This document shows, one piece after another, positions 41,150 to 51,798 of a stretch of 64,000 bases of DNA (its first letter is position 1; every line of letters begins with the position of its first letter). A program made the translations under genes and the position numbers. Origin of the DNA: Monosporascus cannonballus (lineage: Eukaryota; Ascomycota; Sordariomycetes; Xylariales). Location of the stretch: the NCBI GenBank assembly GCA_004154925.1, contig QJNS01000046.1:124001-188000 (forward strand). Direction: 5' to 3'. A model generated the notes under the pieces. It was not told the origin of the DNA. It ran no database searches and worked only from the letters and a program-made list of their open reading frames with translations.

Positions 41150-41587
41150 GCGACTGGGGAGCACGTCGATTCTGATGATATAGGGATCTGCCCTATTGCA
41201 TCTCCGAATCATTTGGAGCGACAAAGTGATGCGGGAATAGATAATGGCCGGTGGCCAAAGCCTCTGCGCTAATATTACGTATGTCCATTGAGTGTCCCCC
41301 TCATGTCTTGACCTATTACCCTGTTAACGCAGATACCATAGTCGCTCAATATGCTTCAAGTTACTACAAGGTAATGGACGCGAAGCGAACCGTAACGTAA
41401 AGATAGCACAGCAACATTCCACATTTGAACTCATGCTGGTACGTAGACACTTCGACACCATAAGCTGGTTCAGGGCATCACTCCTGATGGTCCGGCAAAG
41501 ACTTCCTGCCGTACATGGTAGAGGCTATCATTCCGCCGCCGTAGCCGCCGAAGGCCAGACTACCTTTATGTTTTCCCTTTTTTGCCG
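41150..41587. other. Convergent intergenic region (shared 3' flanks)
   Basis: This 438-bp stretch separates the GH3 stop codon from the GH30 stop codon, so both 3' UTRs and polyadenylation signals must lie here. No further gene or repeat was recognised. Confidence 0.5.
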
Positions 41588-43453
41588 CTAGACGCTGGCA
41601 GTCAGCTTGACCGTGAGCATGCCGCGAGCTGGAACAGACACCGTAATCGCGCTGCCGGACAGGGCAACATTCGTGGACACCATCGAGCGGCTATTATCCG
41701 TGACGTAGGCCTCGGCGACCGCGGGGGCGAAGCCGTTAAACGAGACCCTGACGCTCTGCTGCCCGCCGCCATTGTTGAGGAAGACGACGACGACGGAGCC
41801 GTCGGTGTTCCGGAACGCTGTGACCCCCGTGCTTGACACGCTGCCCGACGTGGCGACGCGGTAGGCGCCGGGCCGCACGAAGCGCGACCACATGGCGAAG
41901 GCCCAGAGGCGGCCCGAGGGGGTCACGATCTTCCCGTCGCTCGCCACGAGATACGAAGATGCCTGGAACTGGTTCACCTCGACCCCTTGCCAGTAGATGT
42001 AGGCCGACAGGTTGGCGCTCGCGAGGCCCGTGTGGATCTTGTTCGCCCACGTCATACCCTCGCAGAGCCCGCCGTTACCGTACCACTGTAACAATTGGAG
42101 TCAGTAGTTTTCCTTGTCAGTTTACCAAGCGGATAATTCGGAGCCATAAGACATGACTTGAGAACAATAAACTCCTAAAAGCCTTCATTTTGAGATTTGT
42201 CCTCTTGAACTAGGATACAAGGGAGAGGAGATAAGTCCAGATATTGCTTACTGTCGCGCACCACCGCGAGTTGAGGTCCGCACCCTCGGTCTGCCAAGTC
42301 TTCAGTCGCGTGTTGATCGGACTGTTAGGGTCGCCCGTGTACATGTGGCTCGTTATGTACCCCAGGTATTTCTCCACGCCCTGCGAGATCAGGCCCTGGG
42401 TCATTGTGCGCTGGGTGTTCCACCCCACTGTGGTAAGACAGATCAGCATATGTTTTTCCTAGATGTAGCGAGGATGGTGCGGTGTTATTAATGCCGTTAA
42501 CAGGAGGCATCTTGCATCTTCTCTAGGCGGAAGCCGAGCCGGAGCATGCGTTCATCATATGACTACCTACTCGCGTCGCAACAAGCTATGGAGACATTGC
42601 CGAACCCCTGCCTCTCAAGAGTGTTATACAAGATCGGGATGAACGACGCGGCTTCGTTGACGCCGGATTGCATCGAAGAATAGCTCGCACTACAAGAGCG
42701 TCAGGGAGCGGGACTGATTTGGGATCTGGGGACACCACAGGCACTTACACATAATCCGGCTCGTTCAAGAAACCAACCTGCGTGATAGGCATGCCGCGCT
42801 CCGCATAGAATTTGACGTACTGGACGAGGAGGTTGGCATAGGCCTGACGCCAGTCCCCGGACGAGCAGCTGCGGCCTGGGGTCCCGCATAGGTATCCGCC
42901 GTTTACCTCAACTCCGTTTGTTTTCTGGCAATGTCAGCATCCTATAGGGAGTGCGCCAGGCTAATTGAATATATGATTTAGAGGAGGCTTTTTTTGAATT
43001 ACGATTCCCAGTATGAAAGAGCATTACTCATACCATAAAGCCCGGAGCCGACTAAGCGTCGGCGTAGATAGTCTTGACACCATACTCTATGGCGCGCTGC
43101 GTGAACTAGACCTGGCTGCGGTCATCCTCGTCGAAGACGTAATCGGGCGTCGCGCTAGGGCCTCCCGGGTTCTTGGGGAGGATGCAGTCGCTGGCGACGG
43201 GGCTCGAGCCGATCCGGTTGCGGATGATGGTGAGGCCGGCGCCCGTCGTCGTGTTGAAGAGGTAGTCGAGCCCTTGCCTCTGCGGCGACCCCGACAGCAT
43301 GTCCCGGAACTCGGCCGCCCGCCCGAACGCCTGCGACACCCCGAACCCGTCTATCTGCTGCAGCGTCGAGCCCACGTTCACCGTCAGCTGCGCCTGGGCG
43401 TAGGCCTTCCCTAGGCTCGCGGCTAGCGCCGCGAACGTGATGAGAGACGCCAT
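41588..43453 (-). pseudogene. GH30 secreted glycanase, broken by two premature stops
   Basis: Family GH30 enzyme (fungal xylanase/endo-1,6-galactanase type, most like subfamily 7 xylanases; substrate uncertain). Five exons restore a 462-codon frame: 43453-43034, 42924-42749, 42689-42571, 42427-42252, 42085-41588. It has a signal peptide (MASLITFAALAASLGKAYA), QQIDGFGVSQAFGRA, catalytic acid/base E195 in GFLNEPDY, nucleophile E286 in QTEGADL, and a C-terminal beta-sandwich with ANLSAYIYWQGVE and SGRLWAFAMWSRFVRPGAYR. Two in-frame TAG codons interrupt exon 1 at 43106-43108 (codon 116) and 43052-43054 (codon 134). Both stand where the family has Trp (QVWF and ADAWSAP), so each is TGG to TAG. All splice sites and the rest of the frame are intact, which suggests recent inactivation. 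The neighbouring GH3 gene is unbroken. Confidence 0.9.
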
Positions 43454-43567
43454 CGTGTCGCACGAGAACCTGCGACAACCGTTTCGTGGCTTCGGAATTC
43501 CTAGCCGATGTTGGCCGTAAGGAGAGGTCGGTCGGCATCATGAGATGCCTACACCCTTGCTAGCTCT

Positions 43568-43576
43568 TTATATAAT
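43568..43576 (-). promoter_or_regulatory. TATA box of the GH30 gene
   Basis: Read on the minus strand this is ATTATATAA, about 115 bp upstream of the GH30 ATG. That spacing is usual for a filamentous-fungal core promoter. Confidence 0.5.
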
Positions 43577-46500
43577 GCGTGCGCCCCGGATTCATCCACG
43601 TTCAGTTGCACCCCAGAGCACCTCCGCCGCTCTTCTTCGGTCGGCAGTTAGCGAGCACATAGCCAACCTCTATTGAAAAAAAAAGGGGCGGGGTGGGGTT
43701 ACACTTCCCCAGTTGTCTTAAAACCAACATTACGAGCTGATTCACCTCATACAATGACTACGCCAGGTAGTGTAAGGATTCATACTTTCCCTGCCACCAG
43801 GGAGACCGTGATGCGCCAAGCCTTTTGATCAGTTAGCCTGAAGGCTTCTTTAATCTCGCACTCGTTCTAGCCACCCTCGGAATCATGGAAGACAGCGGAG
43901 GTGAGTTCCGTGTGGACGAAGCGCTCCCGTTGGGGGATTAATTGGTCTACGGTTAATATGATCCCGCCAATCACCATCTGTCTGTGGCCGTTTGTATGGG
44001 ACCTATCCCGCTCCGATCCCACGCAAAGGACCGTCTTACGGCCAGCTTCTAAGCTTTATTAGAAGTATTATTACTAAAATATCGGTCTAGAACCCCTGGT
44101 GTTACCTCCAGTATTCCATCTACGCTTGCCATGCCCCAGCTATACTCGGAAGCTGTCTGACTCGATTTCCACCGCCCTCCGGCAGTCACTTCTGGTCATA
44201 TTGACTATATACACCAGTCGAGCTGCTATATCAATCCTTTCTCTAAATACTCTCGCCGGCGAATGCGGAATCCTCATCGCGGCACCACCAACTCTTATCA
44301 TACCTCCACAGGCTGACTGCACATACTGTGCCGGAGCTACCCCTGAAATCTCGGCCAAACTCCTCTAAACACCTCAAGATGGCCTGTTCGTCATGCTTCT
44401 TGTTCATGAGGGCATAATGACCTCGGAACCTCGCCCGGATGGCTGAGCATGCGCTCCGTTACCTACAGCCTAGTGACCGACACGCAATAGCCCTGTGCCA
44501 TTTGGAATGGCGGTGGCGCTTGGATATAGAAAGGTCGCGTTTGTGATGCTATGGATGCTGTGTCTGAATTGATCGTGGCGCTTGGATCCGGGCAGAGCGC
44601 GGAGCAGAGATATGTGCGCCGACACTCTGAGAAGTTTAGCTGGGATATACCCCTTCCTTAGTCGGATTTTGTGGCATGAAGTTCGGGATCGGTTTGAAGG
44701 AGTTATCACGTAGTTCTCTTCCTAGTTGGCACGCGTCCCTGGTTTGTGAGGATCTCGCCGGCGATAGATTGATGCCGAGTAGCTTCGGCCGTGAGGCTCG
44801 AGTGGAGTGGCGCTTAGGGGCCCTATTGTCCTTTTTGGAAGGCACGTGATTGGCATGTCCAGGACTCTGGAACGAGGAGGGTGAGTTTAGACGTATTTTG
44901 CAGGAATAAATGTCTGCACTGCCTAATCTCCATCGGCTGAATGGGAAGAGTGTAGTGTGCTGATACAAGAGAGTTGAACCACCCATGGTGATGTCGACGA
45001 TGGCAGTTTTCGGCCGTAGGCGAATAGTCCCCGTTATCGTTACTGACTCGAATATAAAAGAGTCCCCCTTCTAGCCCCTTGGAAAGTAGCTGTGCTGTAG
45101 CTAATAGCACTCCAAACCCCTGTTAAGTAGAAGTGGCGAGATGTTGCGTACATTGTACTGTCAAACAACCGTAACAGTTCGACGCACATTCATTTTAGAA
45201 GGTCACTCACGATTCGGTTTCCATTAAAGAACTCCGCTTAGAGGCACGTACGGAATAATTTGGTACAATTCGAGTCCATCCAGGTCCGTAGGTCTACCGC
45301 CATTGCCTCATCTCTTGGAATCTATCTATTGGCAACCATGTAGGCGGTAAAAGGGGTTGGCAGTGGCGGATGGGATAGACATCTTCTAGTGCTGCTGAAA
45401 GCGAGCCTCGCCGCCATTATCCACTTATCAACCGCGGCTCTCCTTAGAGATCCCAGTGATGCGCGACGTGGTGGTGCAGAAGAGGAGACACCAGCGTCTC
45501 TGCCGGCGAAGTGGCCAGGTCAAGGACACGCTGAAATGACGGAACAGAGTGAGTGGGTGCCCACAAGGAGGAAACACATCACAGGTGGGAGAAAGGCCAA
45601 GTTCTTGAGCCGCTCTGCGAAAATTGAGTGTTGAGTAACAACTAACCCGTTGGCGGAGCCTGATCCTCGCCATCTAGCCACCGGACTCTAGGAGGCTCAT
45701 CGACGCCCATAGTACGAGAAAGCGGGAGTCCGAGATCGGGGTCTTCTTGGGGCTAAACCTGGAGGTATTGGGTAGGAGGTGGGACGGAACGTATACGTGG
45801 GCCCCAGGTATGACGCGGTGCTGCTTATGACGCACATGCCCACTGATCCGCTGCACCCCCTTTTAACGGGAACCCCCTCGGGGCTCGGGCCCCTGGTAGC
45901 ATAGCTATACGCTATTTCGAAGCTCCCCGGGGGACCGGAAATTTGAGGATAGTGATGCGGGCTTCCTCTTTCTTGTCGGGGGGGAGGGGGGGTCCCGGGG
46001 TGGCCCTTCCCGCGCCGCGGCGGGCGTCTTTAGGAAGCCGCCCGGAGGCAAATCTGGCAAGCGGCAGAAGGGGGATCAGGGGGATCTTGTGTTCGATCCT
46101 GTTACACACCGGAAGGCTAAGCAAGCTCATGGGACACGCGCGGGGATAAATATCTTGTATAAGTCCCTGTCCTCTGTGTCAAGCTACTCCGACAGGCCAC
46201 ACTTCAGGACACACTTCAGGACAGGTGTCACACTGTTGCTGGCTAGGTAGTTTATGAGTCTAGCAAACCAACAGCAGTTTAATAACTCGAAACAACGGCT
46301 CGTTCCAAGCCTTGCACTTTCTGGTATTGCGCTAAAATCAACTTTGAATGCTCGGAGTAAGTGCTCTGTAGAATCTTTGATGGCCACGAGTCCGTGGTGG
46401 GAATGGATTGCATGAACGTGCCACGGTTGAGGGGTTTTCATAAGAACAAATTGTATGGGCTGGGGGCTATCTCGGTTGGGCATGAGCGGTATTAGCGTAT

Positions 46501-47975
46501 TAGGACCATGAGATGACGAAGTGTATCAGGATTAATGAAGGGCTTACAGCAAATCGTCTATGGCAGGTCGGGCCACAAAGGACCACAAGGATCCGGCGGC
46601 GGAAGTGTATACGAATGAAAGGATGGCCACGTATGTATTACAGATTTTAGAGGCACGTGGAAAAGAACCAATAGTAACACTGCATCGTCCGATATCAGTG
46701 CACAACAGTCACCGACTCAAAATGGTTCGACATCAGTATCGTCTTCTGGACCTGGTGATGCTAGCTCTTGTCAGTGGTCACATTAAAGTGTCTTGGACCA
46801 TTTCATAGGTGGGAATAGAGCGTTCATATGCATGAGGCAGAGCAACCACTTAAACCAACTATCGACAGCGTAAACGTTATACACGCGGGATCTTGGCCAT
46901 GGACCATTTAAAGAGATATGCGATATTGTGTAGCAGCTGCAACGGTTTCTTTTGCTAACCCCGCCCAGGGTCCTCTCGGTCGGCATTATACTAGGTACCT
47001 ACTAAAAGGAACCGAAATGGCGAATGCATGTATGACGTCTGACATGTGTGCTCATGCAGGCGTAGGCTTCTAGGGGAGGCCTCAAGAGAACCGAGCCTTG
47101 GGCTGTGGCTCCCATGGTTTCCTTTGGCCTTTGGATTGTGCTACGGGCTATCGCACATAAGGGATACCCATGAAACGTGAATGGAGATTGCGTACCTGCC
47201 TGTGGGACTGGGATACAGAGATATTGGGAAAGAAGAAAGAAAGCACGCGCATCGAACTGTGGATTGCCGTGAGGTTGGGGATGACGGCGGACGTGAGCAT
47301 TTACAAGGGGGGCAAAGAGACGATGTCATTTGACCCCTCCGAGATGTTACAGAGATTGCTGACTTAGCAAACCTCACATGAAGTCCTACCTGCCGCTATT
47401 GTCAACATTCGAATCACTTGTTCCTAGAACATAGGCAGGTACCAACGTAGCTCCCTTCAAACGAGCTGGCGTCCTTGCCCTGGGACGGCGCTGACTAATA
47501 TGCATACACCAGACGAAGCAGCCAATGGATAAGCTCTATAAGTGCCGGCAGGGGCGAATACAAACCCAGGTTATCGGGAATGTGGGGGTCCCGGGAAGAT
47601 AACGAGATAAGGCAGATCTCGTGTCTCAAGAATCTCGTTCTAGGGCGTCTCCTATTAGTCCAATTTTTGCTGCCGTTATCCCCAAAGCCATGAGTTGATC
47701 CACTGTTTGTCTCGTGAACTCCACAAGGGATCTTTCCGCAGTCGCCTAATTATCTAGCCTTAGCGGTAGTCTAGAGCTGCAGTGGGTCTCCGTGGCGGGA
47801 CCCAAACCAAGCCAAAAAGATCAGCCAACTGTTCTAGCCTTTAGAGTTAAGTGTTTACACCAACCTCGTCTTGCGATACCTACTTACCGTCTTTTTGTTC
47901 TCCCGAGGCTGGCACCATCTGCCTGGAAGAGCTTCGCTACCTTGAGTTGGGATGAGGATACTCCATTCCGAAGTC
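43577..47975. other. 4.4-kb region with no recognisable gene
   Basis: GC-normal DNA holding only short, overlapping, unrecognised ORFs on both strands (none above 116 codons). An A-run next to a G-run lies at 43674-43700, G/C-rich homopolymer patches at 45960-46020, and a small direct duplication at about 46198-46222 (CACACTTCAGGA twice). It may hold decayed gene fragments or non-coding transcripts; nothing firmer can be read. Confidence 0.45.
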
Positions 47976-47983
47976 TATAAATA
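47976..47983 (+). promoter_or_regulatory. TATA box of the HD-domain gene
   Basis: TATAAATA lies about 150 bp upstream of the ATG at 48134, followed by CT-rich stretches (48005-48110) typical of fungal promoters around the transcription start. Confidence 0.5.
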
Positions 47984-48133
47984 TCCTGATTTCCCCGAAT
48001 TTCATACCTCTTCTTGTTGGTCACCGTCCTAATCTTTGTGCTACTGCTACTCCTCGCTGCCATCCGTCCACTTTAACATAGGAGCTTTATCTCTTCCCCT
48101 CCCCTGCGATTGTGATCGGAACACAGATTAGTG

Positions 48134-49077
48134 ATGGCATCTATTACCAGCCATAATGGCGAGGGATTCCCTGGTATGTTGTATGCGCGATATCTCCCGG
48201 AATCGTGCCATAGCTGCTAACTCGAATGCGCTCCAGACCCCGCTATCGTCATTACACCGAAGATATCTGAACCATGGACGGTTGAGAAGGTGCTTGCGAC
48301 AATCCACCCCACGCCCCCGGCTGAGGGTTCGAGTTCCCCCATAGCCTTTTTCCATATCCTCGAGCGTTTGAAGACGAATAAGCGAGAAGGATGGCGGCGG
48401 TTTGGTATCAATAGGTAAGGGAGCATCGCCCGCATATCCTACATAAGGGGAATAAAAGCTTACCCGGGGGCAATGGCAGAGGCGAATCCATCTCGGACCA
48501 CATGTATCGCATGTCCTTGATGTCGATGCTCTGTCCGCCGTCGCTACTCCCCAAGATCGATCTGCCGAAGTGCATGAAGATGTGCCTAATCCACGACATG
48601 GCCGAGGCGATAGTCGGGGATATCACGCCTGTCGACGGGGTTCCCAAGCCGGAGAAGAGCCGGCGCGAGGCCGAGACGATGGACTACATCAGCCAGAAGC
48701 TGCTGGGTAACGTGTACGGGGGACTCGCGGGCCAGGACATCCGCGCCATCTGGCAGGAGTACGAGGACTCCGAGACCATCGACAGTCACTTCGTCCACGA
48801 CATCGACAAGATCGAGCTGCTGACCCAGATGGTCGAGTACGAGAGGCGCGGCGACCGCCGCCTTGACCTCGGCGAGTTCGCCTACGTCGCCACCAAACTC
48901 CAGCTGCCCGAGATCAAGCAGTGGGCCAACGAGATCCTCCGGGAGCGCGACGAGTTCTGGGGCACCAAGCAGCACGTGCACGGCGAGGCTGGTGTCGGGG
49001 GCGGCGTGAAGGAGGAGAAGTTTAAGCAACAGGATGCCTACTACGCCGCCCCTAAGGACCAAGCGAACGGAGCGTGA
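48134..49077 (+). CDS. HD-domain 5'-deoxynucleotidase (HDDC2 / yeast YGK1 type)
   Basis: Predicted 271-residue cytosolic metal-dependent phosphohydrolase that removes phosphate from deoxynucleoside 5'-monophosphates. Exons 48134-48173, 48237-48414 and 48480-49077 join in frame; both introns (63 and 65 bp) have GT-AG ends, and the first has a CTAAC branch site. HD-fold metal ligands are visible: H80 in SDHMYR, H111-D112 in LIHDMAE, and D182 in VHDIDKIELL. The conserved ITPVDGVPKPEKSRREAETMDY loop follows the HD pair. The lysine-rich, glycine-rich tail after about residue 235 is variable. Length agrees with fungal homologues. It is the only clearly housekeeping-type gene in the island and is intact. 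Confidence 0.92.
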
Positions 49078-50481
49078 GCTTACTCTGATCTGACCCAACA
49101 GATGGTGTCCGGCATGGCCAGAAACGTTGCTACGTCGTTGCTACTAGATGTGCCCGGGAATTAGGCGTTTTCTGGAAGGGTATATTCGGTGTTCGCTGAT
49201 ATACGGCATGTGCTCGCTGCATGTGGCGCGCGTGAAGCGTGCTGGGTTATTTGATGGGAATATCATGGACCATTTCGAGGCGACGACGGATAAGGGGATA
49301 AGATATCTATTACCGAAGCAATTCAAGGAGGCGCATGTCTCGATGGTACACGAGACATGAGACACGTGATAATGTCAGTTGAAATGAGATCCGACTTGAG
49401 AAATGACGGTGTTATTAGCTTAAAAGGCGAGAAATTGCTAGCGGGATTTCTCAAACGCAGCATCCCCTTAATTGATAATAAACGTGTCGCAAGTATGGGA
49501 CGGATCTAGTAGGGGGGCATATGGCCCTTAGAAAAAGGGAGGGACGTGAGAGGGACACGACTATGGACCAATCAGTAGCGATTACGCGGGTTGCAGCAGG
49601 GAACTCAAAGCCAATACGGAAGCATAAGACTTAGAAACGAACAAAAACCTGCTCGAGTAAATAAATACGAATTATTGTCCATCGACAGGGTTCTAGCATA
49701 TGATTACCACATGGGGAACACGGTACCTATGCCTACAAGAAGCAGTCCCGCCCCACCTCCCAAACAAAATTTGAAAGGGTGGTGGTGGTGGTTCCGCTTA
49801 CCCAGCCAGGTATAAGGAACATAAGAAGTCCCGAAAAGTTCCAAGAAATAGAAAGGTTGCAGGTCTCGTGGTCAAAACTCAAGGTTGAGATGTGTAAGCC
49901 AGTTCCCGTGAGGACACGAGTTTGCCCTCCGGGACTCCGGAAGATACCAACTTCGACTGATAGCCACTCCAATCTTTTCTACGCCCTCACATATATACAA
50001 GTATATTTCCTTCTGGTTCGTCTTGGTGTGGCCCGGCTACCGAACCTTTATTTTCATTCACTTCTCAACGACTCCATGATCTTCAGAAATGCCTTCCTGC
50101 CCTTGCGATGTCCCTTTCCTCGTCCTGATCGGTAGCTTGCACCACCCACTGGTTCAACAAGGTCATCGGCGTCAGGGGGAGATAGCTTGGACTGCTGCAG
50201 AGCCACCACGCCTTCGGACATAACCTGCCGATGTAAGCATCGCCCGGGCATAGGGACCACCAATGTGGTCTTGATCGCAATTTGCGGAATTACACTTCTG
50301 GTTGGCCTTATCCTGAGGGTCTCGTGGCCCGGCTCGTTGTTCTATGCCACCAGGTTCATCCATCAAGGCGACTGTGAAGCATCGAGGTTCTTAAACCTAC
50401 TCCTCCGCCTGCTCATCAATACATCTCCAGCGCTGTTTCGGCGTCTTCGAACTTATTCGTGTAAACTGTCAGCTCGCCGTC
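49078..50481. other. Region without a recognisable gene
   Basis: Short ORFs on both strands overlap one another and match no family I know. A minus-strand frame ending at 50054 has a charged tail (SYRSGRGKGHRKGRKAFLK) that could be the end of a decayed protein, but no start, domain or splice structure supports it. Confidence 0.4.
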
Positions 50482-50927
50482 CCGAAAGGAGATCGACAAA
50501 GCGCAGCTGGACCTCCCGGCCTTGGAGGTCGCAAAAGGAGGCGATAACAAGATGGTGGGCCAGGGCCCGGATGACGAACCATATGACTGTGAGTGGAGGC
50601 TCCGAGTCGAAGGCTGGGTTTGCTTCCAGCCTCACGAGCGAAATCTCGAGCGCTACGCCGAGCTTGCGCACAACACCCTCCGCGGTAGATCGCTCTTCGC
50701 CACTTCCCGAGGTTATATCGGCATTGGGCCGGACGATGTTGCACTGGACGACATGGTGGTGGTGGTTTTGTATGGTGCTCGCACGTTATTCATACTGCGG
50801 AAGTCGCACAAGCCCTGGCCATTGGAGATTGGTTGGCGACTGCTACGTTCACGGGATCATGAGCGGAGAGGCGTTAGATATGGATCTAGGTCCGGACCGT
50901 CAATTCGTTTTCATCCAATGCACTTGA
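50482..50927 (+). pseudogene. C-terminal remnant of a HET (heterokaryon incompatibility) protein
   Basis: The frame from about 50482 reads through EVAKGGDNKMVGQGPDDEPY and then RGRSLFATSRGYIGIGPDD, followed by a D-x-VVVLYGARTLFILR strand. This is the C-terminal signature of fungal HET-domain proteins (R-x-FF-x-T-x2-GY-x-G-x-GP). The expected continuation LVGDCYVHGIMSGEAL is present but one frame over, from about 50823. A single-base frameshift therefore lies between about 50795 and 50825. The stop is at 50925-50927. The N-terminal HET domain (a YxxLSYxWG-type start) was not found upstream. HET proteins trigger cell death on contact between incompatible strains; this copy cannot be functional as it stands. 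Confidence 0.72.
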
Positions 50928-51675
50928 ACCTTAAGATGGGACGCACAACGCACGCTCGAGCGTCAGACAGAACGGGGAATCCCAAGTTTGGATCCAACCC
51001 CGCACCAAAGTCTCACGCCAATGCCTCCGCCCGTCTCCCGCGCAACGGCGCACCACCGTCCAGCCACTCCAAGGTGCCGTCATCTTCGGCACGGCGGCTT
51101 GCTGTCGAGCTCGCCGCCTAGTTCGAGGTCGTCTCTTCGTGCGCGATGCACTTGGCGCCCCCGTTGCGGAACCGATGATGCTCGCGTGGCCGCGCTGTCA
51201 ACCATCGCTGACACCTCCCGCAGCTCCCCAGTACGCGCAGCATGTATCCGAGAAGCGTCCCGACACCGCCCAAAACTTAACCAAGGCATTCTCTCAAGCA
51301 TAACCGCGCACCAACCCATAAAGGAACGCCGTGGATTCCCAGCACAAGACCTCCCAGTCCGCGAAAAACGACGTATGAGTGAAGAGGCGGGCAACGGGGG
51401 TAGCGTCGGCGACGCCCGGGGAACGGCCGAAGGAACCTCCTCAGGATATCCCGGGCGAGCCTCAAACGAGCTATCGAGGTTGTGCTGTCAAACCAGGCAT
51501 ACTAACTAGGCTTTTTAGTGGAGTTGGAAGAGTCTTTCGGTGAGAGGAGTAGGCAGGGCGCTGTTAAGCAGCCCGCCCACGTCGATGCTGGTGCGAATGC
51601 TGAGCAGGCAAGGTTCGACGCCGGCTCGAGGGAAGAGACATCCCAGCACTGTTAAGCAGCACCGGGGGGGGGGCG

Positions 51676-51710
<35 letters not shown>

Positions 51711-51798
51711 AGCCCGGATCATGCCCGTTTAGGGCGCCCGCTGCTCCTGGTCCTCGGCCCGAAGTCGGATCTTGTGGACCCAGGAAGTCTCACTCCAG
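50928..51798. other. Region without a recognisable gene, containing a G/C homopolymer
   Basis: GC-rich DNA with compositionally biased ORFs (Ser/Arg/Pro-rich) that are probably spurious. It contains the homopolymer at 51664-51708. Confidence 0.4.
51664..51708. repeat. Poly-G / poly-C self-complementary tract
   Basis: Ten G, one C, five G and then an unbroken run of 29 C. The two halves are complementary and could fold back or, on either strand, form G-quadruplex or i-motif structures. Such a tract is also a common site of read error, so its exact length should not be trusted. Confidence 0.8.

Noticed and set aside
42701..42889. Separate small gene between the GH30 exons
   Set aside because: It is a wrong-frame reading of GH30 exon 2 and the following intron.
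48586..49098. 170-codon minus-strand open frame, Leu/Val-rich
   Set aside because: It is antisense to the HD-domain exon 3, whose catalytic motifs are clear.
50187..50470. Plus-strand frame with a hydrophobic stretch (VVLIAICGITLLVGLIL), a possible membrane protein
   Set aside because: Only the far 3' part of this frame (from about 50823) is supported, as the shifted end of the HET remnant. The upstream part has no start context or homology I recognise.
51664..51708. Homopolymer as a telomere or telomere scar
   Set aside because: Fungal telomere repeats are TTAGGG-like; no such units flank it.
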